Positions 12,100 through 25,300 of a DNA stretch of 64,000 nt are shown here, piece after piece (position 1 is the first letter of the stretch; the number at the start of each line of letters is the position of its first letter). Origin of the DNA: Capitulum mitella (taxonomy: Eukaryota > Arthropoda > Thecostraca > Pollicipedomorpha > Pollicipedidae); assembly GCA_030062745.1 (NCBI GenBank), contig CP099849.1, positions 15,437,307 to 15,501,306 on the forward strand. Direction: 5' to 3'. A model generated the notes under the pieces. The model worked only from the letters and a program-made list of their open reading frames with translations, was not told where the DNA came from and searched no databases. A program made the position numbers and the translations under genes.

Positions 12100-13574
12100 A
12101 AATATCCCACATCTATGGAAAGAAATGCAGTTTTTCATTTGGTCAATAGTAATAAACAATTATAAATTTCCAAATCATTTACAGAAATCGACACCCCTGA
12201 AGACTGCATCCAGTCACTAACTTCACAGTACTGTTGAGATGCTTCGTGCGAACCTTTGTAACAAATCTCACCATTCTGGCTCGAAAGACAGTTGTTGTCT
12301 ATTGATTACAATATTCCGTAATACACCGGGCGCCAACTGCCCAACGCTACCGCGCGTTGCTGTTCTGGGAATTACACGTCCTGGCAGAGGCATATTTCGC
12401 CTCCTCCATCTCTTGATCCATCCAAACGATCGCGACGACATTTTGTAGCGAACAAATCTCTTCTCAAACAAAGTTTAAGATCTCTTCCCAAAAGAGATCT
12501 TACAACCGTTACAAACTGAATGGCCCAGATCGTTCGCGGAGGCGGAAACCGTGCGGGACTGTTTCGTGCCGTTGACTGGCGTCGTGCTGCCCGAGTGGTA
12601 AGAGGGTCAGTGTCAGCGGCGGCCGCAGCCGCCCGCCAGCGGCCGGCGGCTGCGACCATATGAATATCGAACTGCGCCACTGTGCTCAAAACCGAGGGTG
12701 CGTGTGAAGAGCGCATATGGCCAGCACTGGCGGACCACCGGACCTTTTAATGACGCAGACTGGGTCAGGGCTGCCATTGACGCAAAGCTGGGAGGACCAG
12801 CAAGGGTTTAGCTATCCCTCGTGTGCCACATAACGCACAGGAAGAAGTCTTTGAGTGGAGGCATCAGGAAAAAGTTGGGTTGACATGGATTTTCGGATCT
12901 ATGGGCGGGCCACGGTAACTGTATCTTTTTTACTGGACAGCATAGGCGTTACCCGAGTAATATCTGCGACGCTAAGGGCCACAGTAAGCAAGGAGTAGGT
13001 TGTCAAAAACAAAGAACGTGGAAAGGTGTGCCAAATATTGCTACCAAGATCATTTTCTGTAAAAGATATGGAAAAACCGACGGGCGTGTGTAAAACTGAG
13101 CCAGTATAGATCTAGAGGTCCAGGGCAGCTTTTGCAATGCTTAGTGCTAATTAGGAATGAGTGCAAAATTAAGTGATCGTACCATTGACATGAACGATAT
13201 GACCAATACCTTCGTGGCGAGTTTACTGGATTATCTTGAACTGCCAGCGCTGCTGCCAGTCAACAGTTTTTTTTTCTTACTACGCTTCACAGGATCACTT
13301 GCATCATACGGGTACGGCAACGCTTCCGCTACACTGGCATGAACCGGGGCCGTGTTTGGCCGGTACTCGCCGGCTGGCCGGACCGACTGTGACGTCATAG
13401 GCAGCCCCAGTCGCCGCCGCGTGCCCGCCGGGGATTAACCTATGAGCGACGCGGCCGATGGTGGCACGGTCATGAGCACTCGTCGGCACTCGCCGCAGTA
13501 TCGGTCATGGAGGAATGACCGCGTCATCGCGTGCCCGCCTCCCAGCAACTGGCGGACCACGGCTTTGACCGGGC

Positions 13575-13875
13575 TCACGTCAGACGGGGGACTCCAGGTC
13601 AGATGGGGGACTCCAGGTCAGACGGAAACTCCAGGTCAGACGGGGGCTCCAGGTCAGACGGGGACTCCAGGTCAGACGGGGGACTCCAGGTCGGACGGGG
13701 GACTCCAGGTCGGGCGGAGGCTCCAGGCCAGACGGGGACTCCATGTCAGACGGCGGACTCCAGGTCAGACGGAGACTCCAGGTCAGACGGGGGACTCCAG
13801 GTCAGACGGAGACTCCAGGTCAGACGGGGGACTCCAGGTCAGACGGGGACTCCAGGTCAGACGGAGAACTCTAAG
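13575..13875 (+). repeat. 18-bp minisatellite (GGTCAGACGGGGACTCCA)
   Basis: About 17 copies of an 18-19 bp unit lie in tandem with small length variants. Because most units are 18 bp, the array stays open in two plus-strand frames and produces spurious repetitive ORFs. Confidence 0.95.
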
Positions 13876-15889
13876 TGAGGAGGGGGGTAACTAAAGCTCA
13901 GGTGGAGGGACTCCGGGATAGCGATGTACAAATTACGGAAACCGAGGTAAAAAAAACAAAACCAAAAAAAAACAGAAAAAAATTATTCCGGCAGTGGAAT
14001 CATGCGATCAAGGGCTATTCTTGAAAATATCGTATCATGTGAAGTTACGAGGCGTTGAATATTTATGCCCACCACGGCCTGGATAGGGGCTTTTTTTTTG
14101 TTCTTATTTAACTTTGTGTTTGTTCATGCCTTTTATTTATTATTTAACTTTGTGTTTGTACGTGCAGTTTTCAGGGCAGACTCGGGCGCATGAAAACAGA
14201 GGCTTGCTTGGTGCCCATCACGCAGAATCAATTTGCTCTACCTTGGTCTACCTTGCTCTACCTTGGACTGGCTGGTAGCAGCAGCACGTGCCGGCAAGGG
14301 CACGGGAACTTCTCTTCAGTCGGGGGGAGGGCGTTGGCGAGAAGCATTTTGGGCCAGTTCGTTCCAGTCAGTGCCCATAGGATCACTGTTAAATTTCAAA
14401 AAAGTTGGGGGTTGAAGCTCCCTCCCCTGCCCCTATGGCTCCCGCGCCTACGTGGACCGGTGTCCAGGACGGCTGGACTCCAAATGACACCTCTAGCAGA
14501 GGTGCCTTATTGCCTCGGACCGCGCCTTTGCCTCGCTGCGTTTGCACTAGCTCCAGCTGCGGCCACCCGCCGCCGTCGGCCTGGACGACGCGGCGGGCGA
14601 TCGAGCCCCGGTGACGTCACGACTCGTACCGCCGCCGGCTGCAGGATCGACCCCCCGGGGCGGGCGAGTTCGCCGAAGGCGGCCGGTGAGTCACGCCGGC
14701 CGGCAGCGGAGACGGCCCGGCGCGGCGCTGCCCCCGCCGGCACGGCACCCCTGACACTCGACGGCCGCCGCGCACACCGCCGGCTCTGGATAGTGACTCA
14801 CGCGGCCGACTCAGGCCACCGCCAGCCTGCCCGGCGGCCAGGACAGACCAATATCGCACACGAAGTTCGCCACAACCCCGCAGTCCACAGACGAGACAAC
14901 GCACGCACAAAACTCCCTGCAACCCGTCAGGACCAATAAGCCTGACAGGCGCGGTGAGCAGCTGGCTGCTACCACCTCGAATAACATCGCGGGAATGAGA
15001 TACAAGCCTGAACGCATTTATGTTTATACGCCTATATCTTTCAAAATGGTGGATATTGCATACTTCATTTCTGTTGTTTGGAATGAGGCTGCATTAATTA
15101 AGGACATATAGAAGTTTAGATCTAATAAAGAGCTAAATCAAAATTATTCCATTGGAGCAACTTGCTTAAAACAATTATTTTTTAATTGCCATTAAGTGAA
15201 AACTTTAAACGCCAAGGCCATTTGCTGTAATTATCTATCCCAGCCAGAAAAGTAATTAGGACTTGCAAACGGCGAAACCGGAACGTCATATATTCTGAAA
15301 TATGCCAGGCAGTGCGCCGCCCTAAACCCACCAAACGGCAAAATTTTACGAAATGGTACTCAAGGACAGGAGGGTTTAACCGCATGTCTGACCCTTTCTG
15401 CAGTGGCGTAGCCAGCAATCATTTCGGGGGGAGGGGTCTTAGAGAATGAGGGGCCCCTTCAACACTACGGGGGCCCCGTGGCCAGGGATATCGCTTAGTG
15501 AAAATGGTGGGGGGGACAGGTGGAGAGCCTCACAACCTAACCACCCCAAAGTGTGAGTTTCTCAACGGATTTGTGTAGCAATTGTCTTGTAGTCACGCGA
15601 TTTGTGAAACGCTTTACATTTGGGACACTTTGGTTCGGCAGTGGTTCTAAAAAAGTGATTTATAAAAGATGTGTGGTTTGTTTTCACGTTCGTATGTATA
15701 TATACAGATACACACTCAGGGGCGTCATTTTGTGAATATGATCGGGGGCAGTGCTGACGGGACTCGAATCTGACACTGGCTGCCCCAACAACCCACCTTT
15801 ATGGCGGGTTGTTCCATGAGGTGTGAGGAGCCTTTCCTCGCGTTTATCCAAAGCGTCATAAAAGTTTTTTGTAGTGCCATTAATCCGGC

Positions 15890-17116
15890 ACCGCCTGGGG
15901 GTCTCAAATAGGCAGCTCCCTTGATTTTTTTGAATGACCTCTCAACCAGTAGAAGCAGTCCAACCAAAATGTCAGAATCTGTTTATCAGTCAGTTTTACA
16001 TATTGTGATTTAAAAACTTTTTTCATACTAGGTTAGATTATGGAGATATGACGTCATAAGCAAACCCTTTCATGCACGTTTTCGCCTTTTCGGGCGGTTG
16101 CACGAACATGCTACGTTTTTTGCAACATTTGCGAATACAGTGCATGATTTTTTTGGATTTACGTAGGGAACGGTTTCCAGGAAAGATATATAACCGTGAC
16201 ACGTCAACGTTAGAGGCCATGCTAGGTCACATGCATAATGAAAATTGGACTGATTTGTATTGTGGGTGGTAGAACTGGTTGTTGCTGACCTTCCCCATAT
16301 CATTCAAGCCAGACAAGCAAATTTATATCCGCCTCTTAGCAAAGTTCACCAAATGCAACGTGAGGTATGCCAGATCACGTCACAGATAGATGTGAAAACG
16401 AAACGAAATGCAACATTGCCTGTAGAGGATTGTTCAGCAGCAGCACAGAGCAATTATTGTTGCTAGTCAGAAAATAAAAATTGCCCTCTATCGAACCTGG
16501 CATGGCCTTGACCCGATAAAGAGCAGACAGAGCAGCTTTGATTATTACGAGATATCATTTCAGTTCTGCGCTTGATGCAGTTCAGAATCCTAGGAAGTCA
16601 TTATCGTTCTTTGTCAGGCAGAACAATGCAACCTTATCTGACTTGACCTAGACTGACCTTAACTGGATGAAAAGCAGGTAATGAGAAACTGATTATCAAA
16701 AAGTTTCCATTCCGTCCTTTTTGTGACGTGGATCAAAACGGTTGCGAGTAAGTATCGGTCTTTGGCATGAGAAATAAGACCAACATTTCACTCGGTTTAG
16801 GCTGGCCTTGACCCGACATTTTTTAACATTTTGGCATGCTTCTGATGCAGAAGATCATGACATTTTGTTTGATACCCAATTGAAGGTTCTATGGCCGGTA
16901 TTGCCGATGATATGATGTACAAACCGACGTGAGTTTCTCCGACGTCGTGTATGCGTTTTACCTGACCTGTGACGTCATCAGTCATGTGACCAGGGCTAAC
17001 ATAGTATTTTCTAAATCGCAAGACTCAGGGCTATCGATTGGTGGGATATCGGTACAGATCCGGTGGTTAGATTCTGAGATAACAAGGAGTTGCCCTTTTT
17101 GACACCCCCAGGCGGT
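15890..17116. mobile_element. Candidate TIR-bounded element
   Basis: ACCGCCTGGGGGTCTCAAA at the left (15890-15923, reading inward) recurs as a diverged inverted copy at the right (17083-17116). The arms are about 34 bp and differ at several positions. The interior includes diverged ~320-bp repeats and no recognisable transposase. It may be a non-autonomous DNA transposon or a chance pair of repeat ends. Confidence 0.35.
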
Positions 17117-17269
17117 CGCGGGTACAAAAACACGCCAGGCGGTGCCGGGTTATGGAGAGGACCTAGAAATGTTTCCAGAAAACCCCTAAAAAATTTAAAA
17201 AAACTAACAACGATAGGACAATGATACGAGTTACTCTGAAAATACGATTACCAAGGGTCAACTCAGAGA

Positions 17270-18870
17270 GTTGAGGGCCCACAGAAACTACAATGGGCCC
17301 CCTAGATAAATTCAAGACGGGACCCTCTCCGTGGTTTCAGGGGCCCCTTGAATTCGTCTTGGGGGTTCATTACAGTTTTTCGTGGAACCCTCAGCCTTTT
17401 TAAAAGGGCCCTTGGTTTCTTTAGAGGGCCCACAAAATTTCCTCGTCCGGTTTAAAGCTCCTTTCCTGAATGTGGGCCCCCTGAAGGTACTGGAGGCCCC
17501 TCAAACAGTAGGGGGTCTACAAACATTTCATTGGGTCCTCTCGATGAATTCAAGTAGACTTCCGGGAGTGTCTCTCTTTGACTTTATGTATAGCGTCCTT
17601 TAGAATCTGTGTGGGACTCTTAAACTTTTACGACTTTCAAATGAGTCTATGGAGGGCCCCTCGAACACCACAGAGGTTCTTTTCTTTTTTAAGGATTTGT
17701 CGAGTTTGAATGGAATCTCAGGTCTTTTTAAAAGCCTCTTAATGTTTCTCGAGGACACTTCAGACATTTCCTCATCCAGTTTAAAGCTCCTACACCGAAT
17801 ATTTCAGAGACTTTTCGAAACATCAATGGGCCTCTGAAATGTTTCAGGGCCGCATAAAAACTCCAATGGTCCCTCGAGAGGAATTCAGCTAGAACCCCTC
17901 AGATCTTAGGGGAGCCTCTTTGGATTCATCTGAAGGGCTCTGGCGTTATATGAAGGGTTCTTGATATTTTCAAAAGCGTCTCAAGCATTTTCTCGTCCGG
18001 TGCATTTTTTCCTGGATGTCTGAGGTGCAGTCTGAAAATATCAAGACCCCTTTAAATGAATTCAAGAATTTCCTTTCAAAGATTTTGAATACATTATATT
18101 TCAATGGGATTCTTGGGATCTTAAGGAGGGCCCTTCCTTGAACTAGTTTAAAGGGTCTTTTGGGGTTTTGTGAGTCCTTAGGCGTTTCGACAGGCCTCTT
18201 GGTATTTTCAGGAGGCCTGTCAAAAGGAGTCTCGTCCGGTTCAAAACTCCTTTTCTGAATATTCGGAGCCTCTCAAAAATTTGAGTGTCGCAAAAAAACA
18301 ATGAGTCCTCGAGATGAATTCAAGAAGGAACTCTCAGGTCTAGGACAGGGTCATTCCATCAGCTCATCCAAAGGGCCCAGGGGAGCTTTTTTATCCCTCG
18401 AGCTTTTGTGAGAGCCATTAGTATTTTCAGAGAACCCCTCAAACATTTCTCAGGGCCTCTCAAATCTTGCTTCGTTGATTCAAAAATCCTCTTTTGATTG
18501 TTTCAGACGGCCGCTAAGAATGTTTGAGGAGTCTCTAAGACTGGAGGAGAGGCCAATGGATTCCTCTGGAGGATCCCCTTAAAGTCATCTAGAGGGTCCA
18601 TTAAAGTAGGCTGCGGGGCCCTGGAGCTTTTGAGGGCCCCCTCACTATTTTTAGAGAGCCATCAGACTTTTAGCAGAGGATTTCCTTAACCAGGAAATCC
18701 TCTGCTAAAGACTGGAGGAGAGGCCAATGGATTCCTCTGGAGGATCCCCTTAAAGTCATCTAGAGGGTCCATTAAAGTAGGCTGCGGGGCCCTGGAGCTT
18801 TTGAGGGCCCCCTCACTATTTTTAGAGAGCCATCAGACTTTTAGCAGAGGATTTCCTTAACCAGACGAGG
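17270..18870. repeat. Degenerate GGGCCC-rich tandem array
   Basis: Diverged units rich in gggcccc recur throughout. A higher-order period of roughly 180-330 bp is marked by repeated ctcgtccggtttaaagctcc blocks (near 17440, 17770, 17990, 18230) and gatgaattcaag blocks (near 17308, 17555, 18057, 18312). No coding function is seen. Confidence 0.75.
18537..18864 (+). repeat. Perfect 157-bp tandem duplication with palindromic junction
   Basis: 18537-18693 and 18708-18864 appear identical by eye. The 14-bp spacer is the reverse complement of a stretch near the end of copy 1. This creates a perfect 15-bp-arm inverted repeat (18671-18685 and 18693-18707) with a 7-bp loop. Confidence 0.93.
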
Positions 18871-19329
18871 AAATCGTTCTGCAACTTGGATTTGCATAAT
18901 GACTAATGCCGCCATTTGAAAAAGTTGCAAAATGCTTCATCACACTGAAATGTCATTTCAACCATGGACCCCAGCATAGCATCGTGGGCCCCACCTCAAA
19001 AGTGAGAGGGCTGAAATCATCACCTGGGGGGGGAATGAAATCAATACGAGGGGCGCACTACCCCTCAAAAGAATAAAAAATGAATTCCCTGCCCATGGCT
19101 AGAACGTTAGGGGTACTTTGTAAGAACCTGCTGTCTTTCCGGTAATAACCGAGCTTTCTGTTGAGAAACCTGACCTGGATTATCCATATTGAATGCTCTG
19201 GCCACTGGGGCCCGTTAACGGTCGAACTCCAGCTTTTTCTGGATCTAAATGATTAGGCAGCCTACCAGGCGCCAGCCTTCCTGGATTTCCATTACACTGA
19301 CCTGATGATCGTCCAATTACGCCACCGCG

Positions 19330-20180
19330 ATGCCCGGCACTGGCGTCTGGCAGTCATTCCAGGGTAGAGGTACATTTCCTGCCAAGGGCTGCCTTTGCTC
19401 AACCGGATCCCTGCCCTTTCCAGGTCAATGGCCATTGAGGCCCTTTAGGACATGCCAGGGACCAGGCCCATCGGATTCGCTTCCTTTGCCAAGAATCCCT
19501 GGAGCTGAGATGATAGGACCCCTAGGGCCCTTGGCTTACGTTACGTCACTGGGGCTCCCTTCCCGACACACCTACGCCATCCGTGGCAGGAGGGCCTTTG
19601 CTGGCTGGCGACTCCTTTGCAGAGGGACATCCTTTCCGGTCCTCGCATGTGCCTTTTGATAGGTTGACGGTACTTGCTGGGGGGCCCACTACCTTTCCCG
19701 ATCAGAGGACTCCCCGCTACCTGCCAGAGGGGTTCTTGCCTGGGGTCTGGGGTCCTTTGCGGAGTAGGTTTGCCCTTCCTGGCCATGAACCCCCTTTAGG
19801 TAAATTTCCGGGGCCCCTTCATGGGACTTCCCGACACACCGACACCGTCCCATGGCAGGAGGACCTTTCCTGGCCGGCGGTTCCTTTGCAAAGGAACATC
19901 CTTTCCTGACCTCGCATATGCCTTTTGGCAGGTACATGCCAGGGGGCCCACTTACTTTTCCCACGAGCACCTTTCAGGGGGCACCGCGCTCCCTGCTAGG
20001 AGGTTTTTGCCTGGGATCTGGGGCCCTTTGCGGGGGAGAAAGTTTGTCGTTCCCGGCCAGGGGACCTCTTAAGGCAAATTCCAGGGGCCGCTATAGGCAA
20101 ATGCCAGGGGCCCCTTCGTGGACCGAAAAATTTCTGGGCGTCTCAGGACCCCTGGGATCCCCTGGCTGCGCTAATGCCTC
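19330..20180 (+). repeat. Degenerate ~275-bp tandem repeat, GGGGCCC-rich
   Basis: The block starting ggcaggagg at about 19582 recurs near 19856 with the same order of motifs (ctggcnggcg, cctttgca, cctcgcatatgccttttg, gggggcccac). A further partial copy lies upstream. The perfect palindrome TTCCTTTGCAAAGGAA sits in the second unit. Confidence 0.75.
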
Positions 20181-20639
20181 TGGATCCCAACAGTAGTGCG
20201 CCCTTGAGTTATACGTGAACTTTACCTGCTGTACAGTAAATGATTCATTCATGTCCTAACCGTCTGGAATGCCTAAGTAAATTGAGAATCGTGGTAAAAT
20301 CCTTTCTAGAGTTCACTTGTGTGACGATAAAAAGTGTAGCTAGTATTTTTAACGCCAAGAACAAAAAAGGGACGTTAAATGTTCTCGAAAACACCAATCA
20401 TTTCGCTGCTTTAACCACTTGGAAATCCCAGCGTTGTGCTGTGCAAAACTAGACATCTACGGACTGGGAACACTTTACGAGACGAGCAAGGAATACGCTG
20501 CCATAGAAGCATGACGAAAGCAAAAACAAGGAACATCACATGTTATGGTAATAATCGTCCTGAGCTTTGACTGTCTGAAACGGTGACCAGGTAGGTGAGC
20601 TGGACACCGCCAAACGAGGCGGACATACTAGGACTACCA

Positions 20640-21110
20640 GTCTCCCGGGTCTGTGGTAACCAGGAGCCGCTCCGGGCTTGGCTGTTCCGCCGGATCTGTG
20701 GTAACCAGGAGCCGCTCCGGGCTTGGCTGTTCCGGCGGGTCTGTGGTAACCAGAAGCCGCTCCGGACTTGGCTGTTCCGCGGGGTCTGTGGTAACCAGGA
20801 GCCGCTCCGGGCTTGGCTGTTCCGGCGGGTCTGTGGTAACCAGGAGCCGCTCCGGGCTTGGCTGTTCCGCGGGGTCTGTGGTAACCAGGAGCCGCTCCGG
20901 GCTTGGCTGTTCCGGGGTCTGTGGTAACCAGGAGCCGCTCCGGGCTTGGCTGTTCCGCGGGGTCCGTGGCAACCAGGAGCCGCTCCGGGCTTGGCTGTTC
21001 CGCCAGATCTGTGGTAACCAGGAGCCGCTCCGGGCTTGGCTGTCCTGACGGGTCTGTGGTACCCAGAAGCCATTCCGAGTTCGGCTGTTCCGACTGGCCC
21101 GGACAGTTCG
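20640..21110 (+). repeat. 45-bp minisatellite, about ten copies
   Basis: The unit is ctgtggtaaccaggagccgc followed by tccgggcttggctgttccg and a variable 4-7 bp tail. Tails ccgcggggt and ccggcgggt alternate through the middle copies. As 45 is a multiple of three, several frames stay open on both strands without being genes. Confidence 0.95.
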
Positions 21111-21323
21111 CGGTAGCTGCTTGTTTTGTGACCATGTCCCGGGCCATGAGTGGCTCGTGAAATCGTAAGCGCCCGGCTTGCCCTGTTCTCGGAGAAGCGG
21201 CACTCGGATTCCGTTTAACGGGCTTCTGGGAAGCGTGCCATCAGCTGGGAAAGTAGCGCGGAGACCACAGGCATCCAGCCATCGTGCCGTCTTTCGGATG
21301 ACGAATTCGACAGAGATGCAATC

Positions 21324-22314
<991 letters not shown>

Positions 22315-25300
22315 TTCCTTGTGTGTGCAAAAGTTTGCGTTATTTGTCGAAAAGTAGCGACATACGTGAAGTCTTTCAAGGCTGCCCACGATCAGTACAG
22401 GTGCCCTTCAGCAGGGTTTGATCAAGAGCCACCCAAAACCTGAGGTTTCCTTGAATATATCCAGGGGTCCAAATGGCAGCATGAGGGATCCTCATAAGGC
22501 CCGGACCATGGGCCGCGAAATTCTAGCAAACTCTTCATCAATTTACTGGGCCACTGCCATAACGTGAGGAACCTTTAAATGGAGGAAAAAACGTGAGGAA
22601 CCTCTTAACAGGCGCAGTGGTAGGGGGTGGGGGGCAAAAATGCCCACCCTCGCATTTCTGGTGTAATTTTCGCAACAATAATGTTGGAGCACTAACATTT
22701 CGTCCATCTTATGCTGTACTCCTAGCCCATCTTCTGAAGGTTGAAATTTAAAAAGTCGATCCTTTTCCTCTACGGTCCCGAAAAGCCGAGAGGCCGTTCG
22801 CGCGGTCGATCCATTGCGGGCAGCGGACGGCCGCACGCGTGGCGGGCTATAGGACGGGCAATATGCTGTGCGAGGAACAGCTGCTGTGGGGCAGCCAGCT
22901 TTGAAACATTAGTAGTTGGGGAAGTTAGTCTGTATGATAAACTTGCAATCCTAAAGCACAGGTAGACTAGGTCAGACAATCGAGGTCAACCAGTGTCAAA
23001 TGATGAACATGTGCGATTTGTCTTTTTCTCAGAGATCTGTTTGTCCTATCTCAACGAAATTTTGTGCTGAATTAGTTTAGAGGATGGATGTCATTGCCCC
23101 GCAGCATAGGTGAGAGATGAGTCAGTCGAGGACATATTGAGTCAGGTATGTGAAATACAACATTTTATAATTGGGGCACTAAGTTTTTGGGCGCGAACGT
23201 TGATTGCATGGTGAACGCAGATGCATCAAAGCACAGGCAAGCTGGATCAGGTCAACTTATGCCATCCAGGGTCACTCAGTGAAGATGCTACATTTCTTCT
23301 CCAGACATACCCAAATGTTCCCAATTAAATTTTGTGGGAATCTATTTTGTTGACTTTGGTTGACCCAGCATGATCTCACATGACCTAATTAAGTCACTTG
23401 AACAACGGATGTATGCGTCTATCCGCCTGCCGCTAGTAACAACTCGCCAGACTGTGCCATGTTCACAAAATACATCTTCGAACGTTACCTGCGTTGACCT
23501 AGATTGGCTTGACTTAGGTCATCCCCACGCTGCAGCAGGTAAGTGCATCATGAGGACTAGGCTTCTGCAGCTTTTGGTTACGATCCGTTCTACAGATCCG
23601 AAGGAAAATCAGGTGCGACATATTCCCCTTTGACCTCGTTTGATCACGACGAACTTGTCCTAGGTTACTGAGGTTCTACTGATGGTAAGATTACAGTAAA
23701 GTCCATCTTCACGCAAATTTGCGTTCGAAACTGTGGAACAGGTCGGGAGATAGAAGGGAAAAAAACATGCTCTCTTTCGCCATTGCGCGTTGTTCTAAAA
23801 AGACCATAATGCACTCATGTTCAAAGGGTTTGGGACTCTCAGAAGATTCAGAACGACCCTGTATATGCCCTGGGGAGCCTTTACAAGTATCTGATGAGGC
23901 TCGCGTAAAGATATGAAGGGTTTCACGCGAGTACCTAATCCGGCTGGCATTGAACTACATGGGCTGTCGAAAATTTGCAAAGTCAGAGAAATAGCCTTTC
24001 TTATTGGTCCCGCTCAAACGCACACGGATGCACGCTAGAGCACCGTAGAATCTCAATATAGATTCAAATACGCCGCCGAAAATCACACATGGCGCAGGAA
24101 AATATTGTATGTACGTCTCTCCACACCAGCCGTCCTACCAACTCCTCAATCAAATCGAACCGATGAAAAGAAACACAAAGGGAAATAAAAACTTGACAGG
24201 TCAGATCTGTAAAAGTGTCGCTCTAGCGATGTAGTGGACGAAATAAGTTGACTACAACATCGGCAATGCAAGCAATATTAGTCAAATTTTTGGGTATCAT
24301 TTGTGGTTGTTTTTTCTGTGATGGGATGAGTTTGAACGGAAATGTTTGGATGTTTTGAGCGAGCGCGATAGCGCAAGGCTTTGAAATTCAGAGGCTTTGA
24401 AAGCATTGTTGTCGGCTGAAGCAAGGCCGTATGGTCCGCATATGTTTAGTCGACTGAATGTAGTATAACTTTTCCTGCAATCCGCTGTATGATTTAAGTG
24501 TGGTAAGCGCCATGTTAGTATGGTACGCGCTGTGTAATAGAACACTAATCGAGATAATAAAACCTTGTTGTTATACTTTATATTTACTATATTTATTATA
24601 TTTATATTATACATAGTTGGAGTGAACAATGTTCTAGAATAGGAGGGAACAATTCATTTTTTTGCCCTGGTTTCTTGTCCGGGTGAATTGTTATTTGCGA
24701 CTCATTGACCTTTGACAATATGAGGGCCAGTTAGCTGCTGGTGAAATGCCAGACGACGTGCGGTGGTGCAGCAGTCTGCATGCAGGATATTGCATACGAT
24801 GCAGAGATTTCCAGGTAGCGTTTTCACTTTTTTATGTTGACTACGAAACCATATATGTGTTCTTGATTGTGCGTTTAGAGACTGATTCTGCGCAAAACTT
24901 ACCGGATTTGTTTTCTTTGGATCAGAGCAACTGGAGACAAGGTCGTCGAGTTCCCACAAGTTTATACCATATAGGGTTTATTTTTTTCATTTGGCGGAGG
25001 AAGCGGCATGTGTAATATCTATTCCCGATCCTATACTCTAAGAGCATTCTGAAGCCCTTAATCTAAACCCACCATTTTCTCGGGAAGGAAGAGGCAACCT
25101 ACTTTTTTATCGCAGTCGTTACACTTTCTCCGCCGTATGACTCTGTCACCAAACGGCGCAGGGTCGTCAAACTGTCAACATCCCTCATTACATCAATTAA
25201 GCGCATTTAGGGGAACACATTGTCAAGGCAATCTAAGGTCATGTCAAAATAATGCCATAAAAATGGTCATGTGATGATGGTTTCCCCTTTTTAGTTCGCT

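Noticed and set aside
13442..13894. 150-codon and 115-codon repetitive frames
   Set aside because: Produced by an 18-bp minisatellite that is open in two frames; no protein character.
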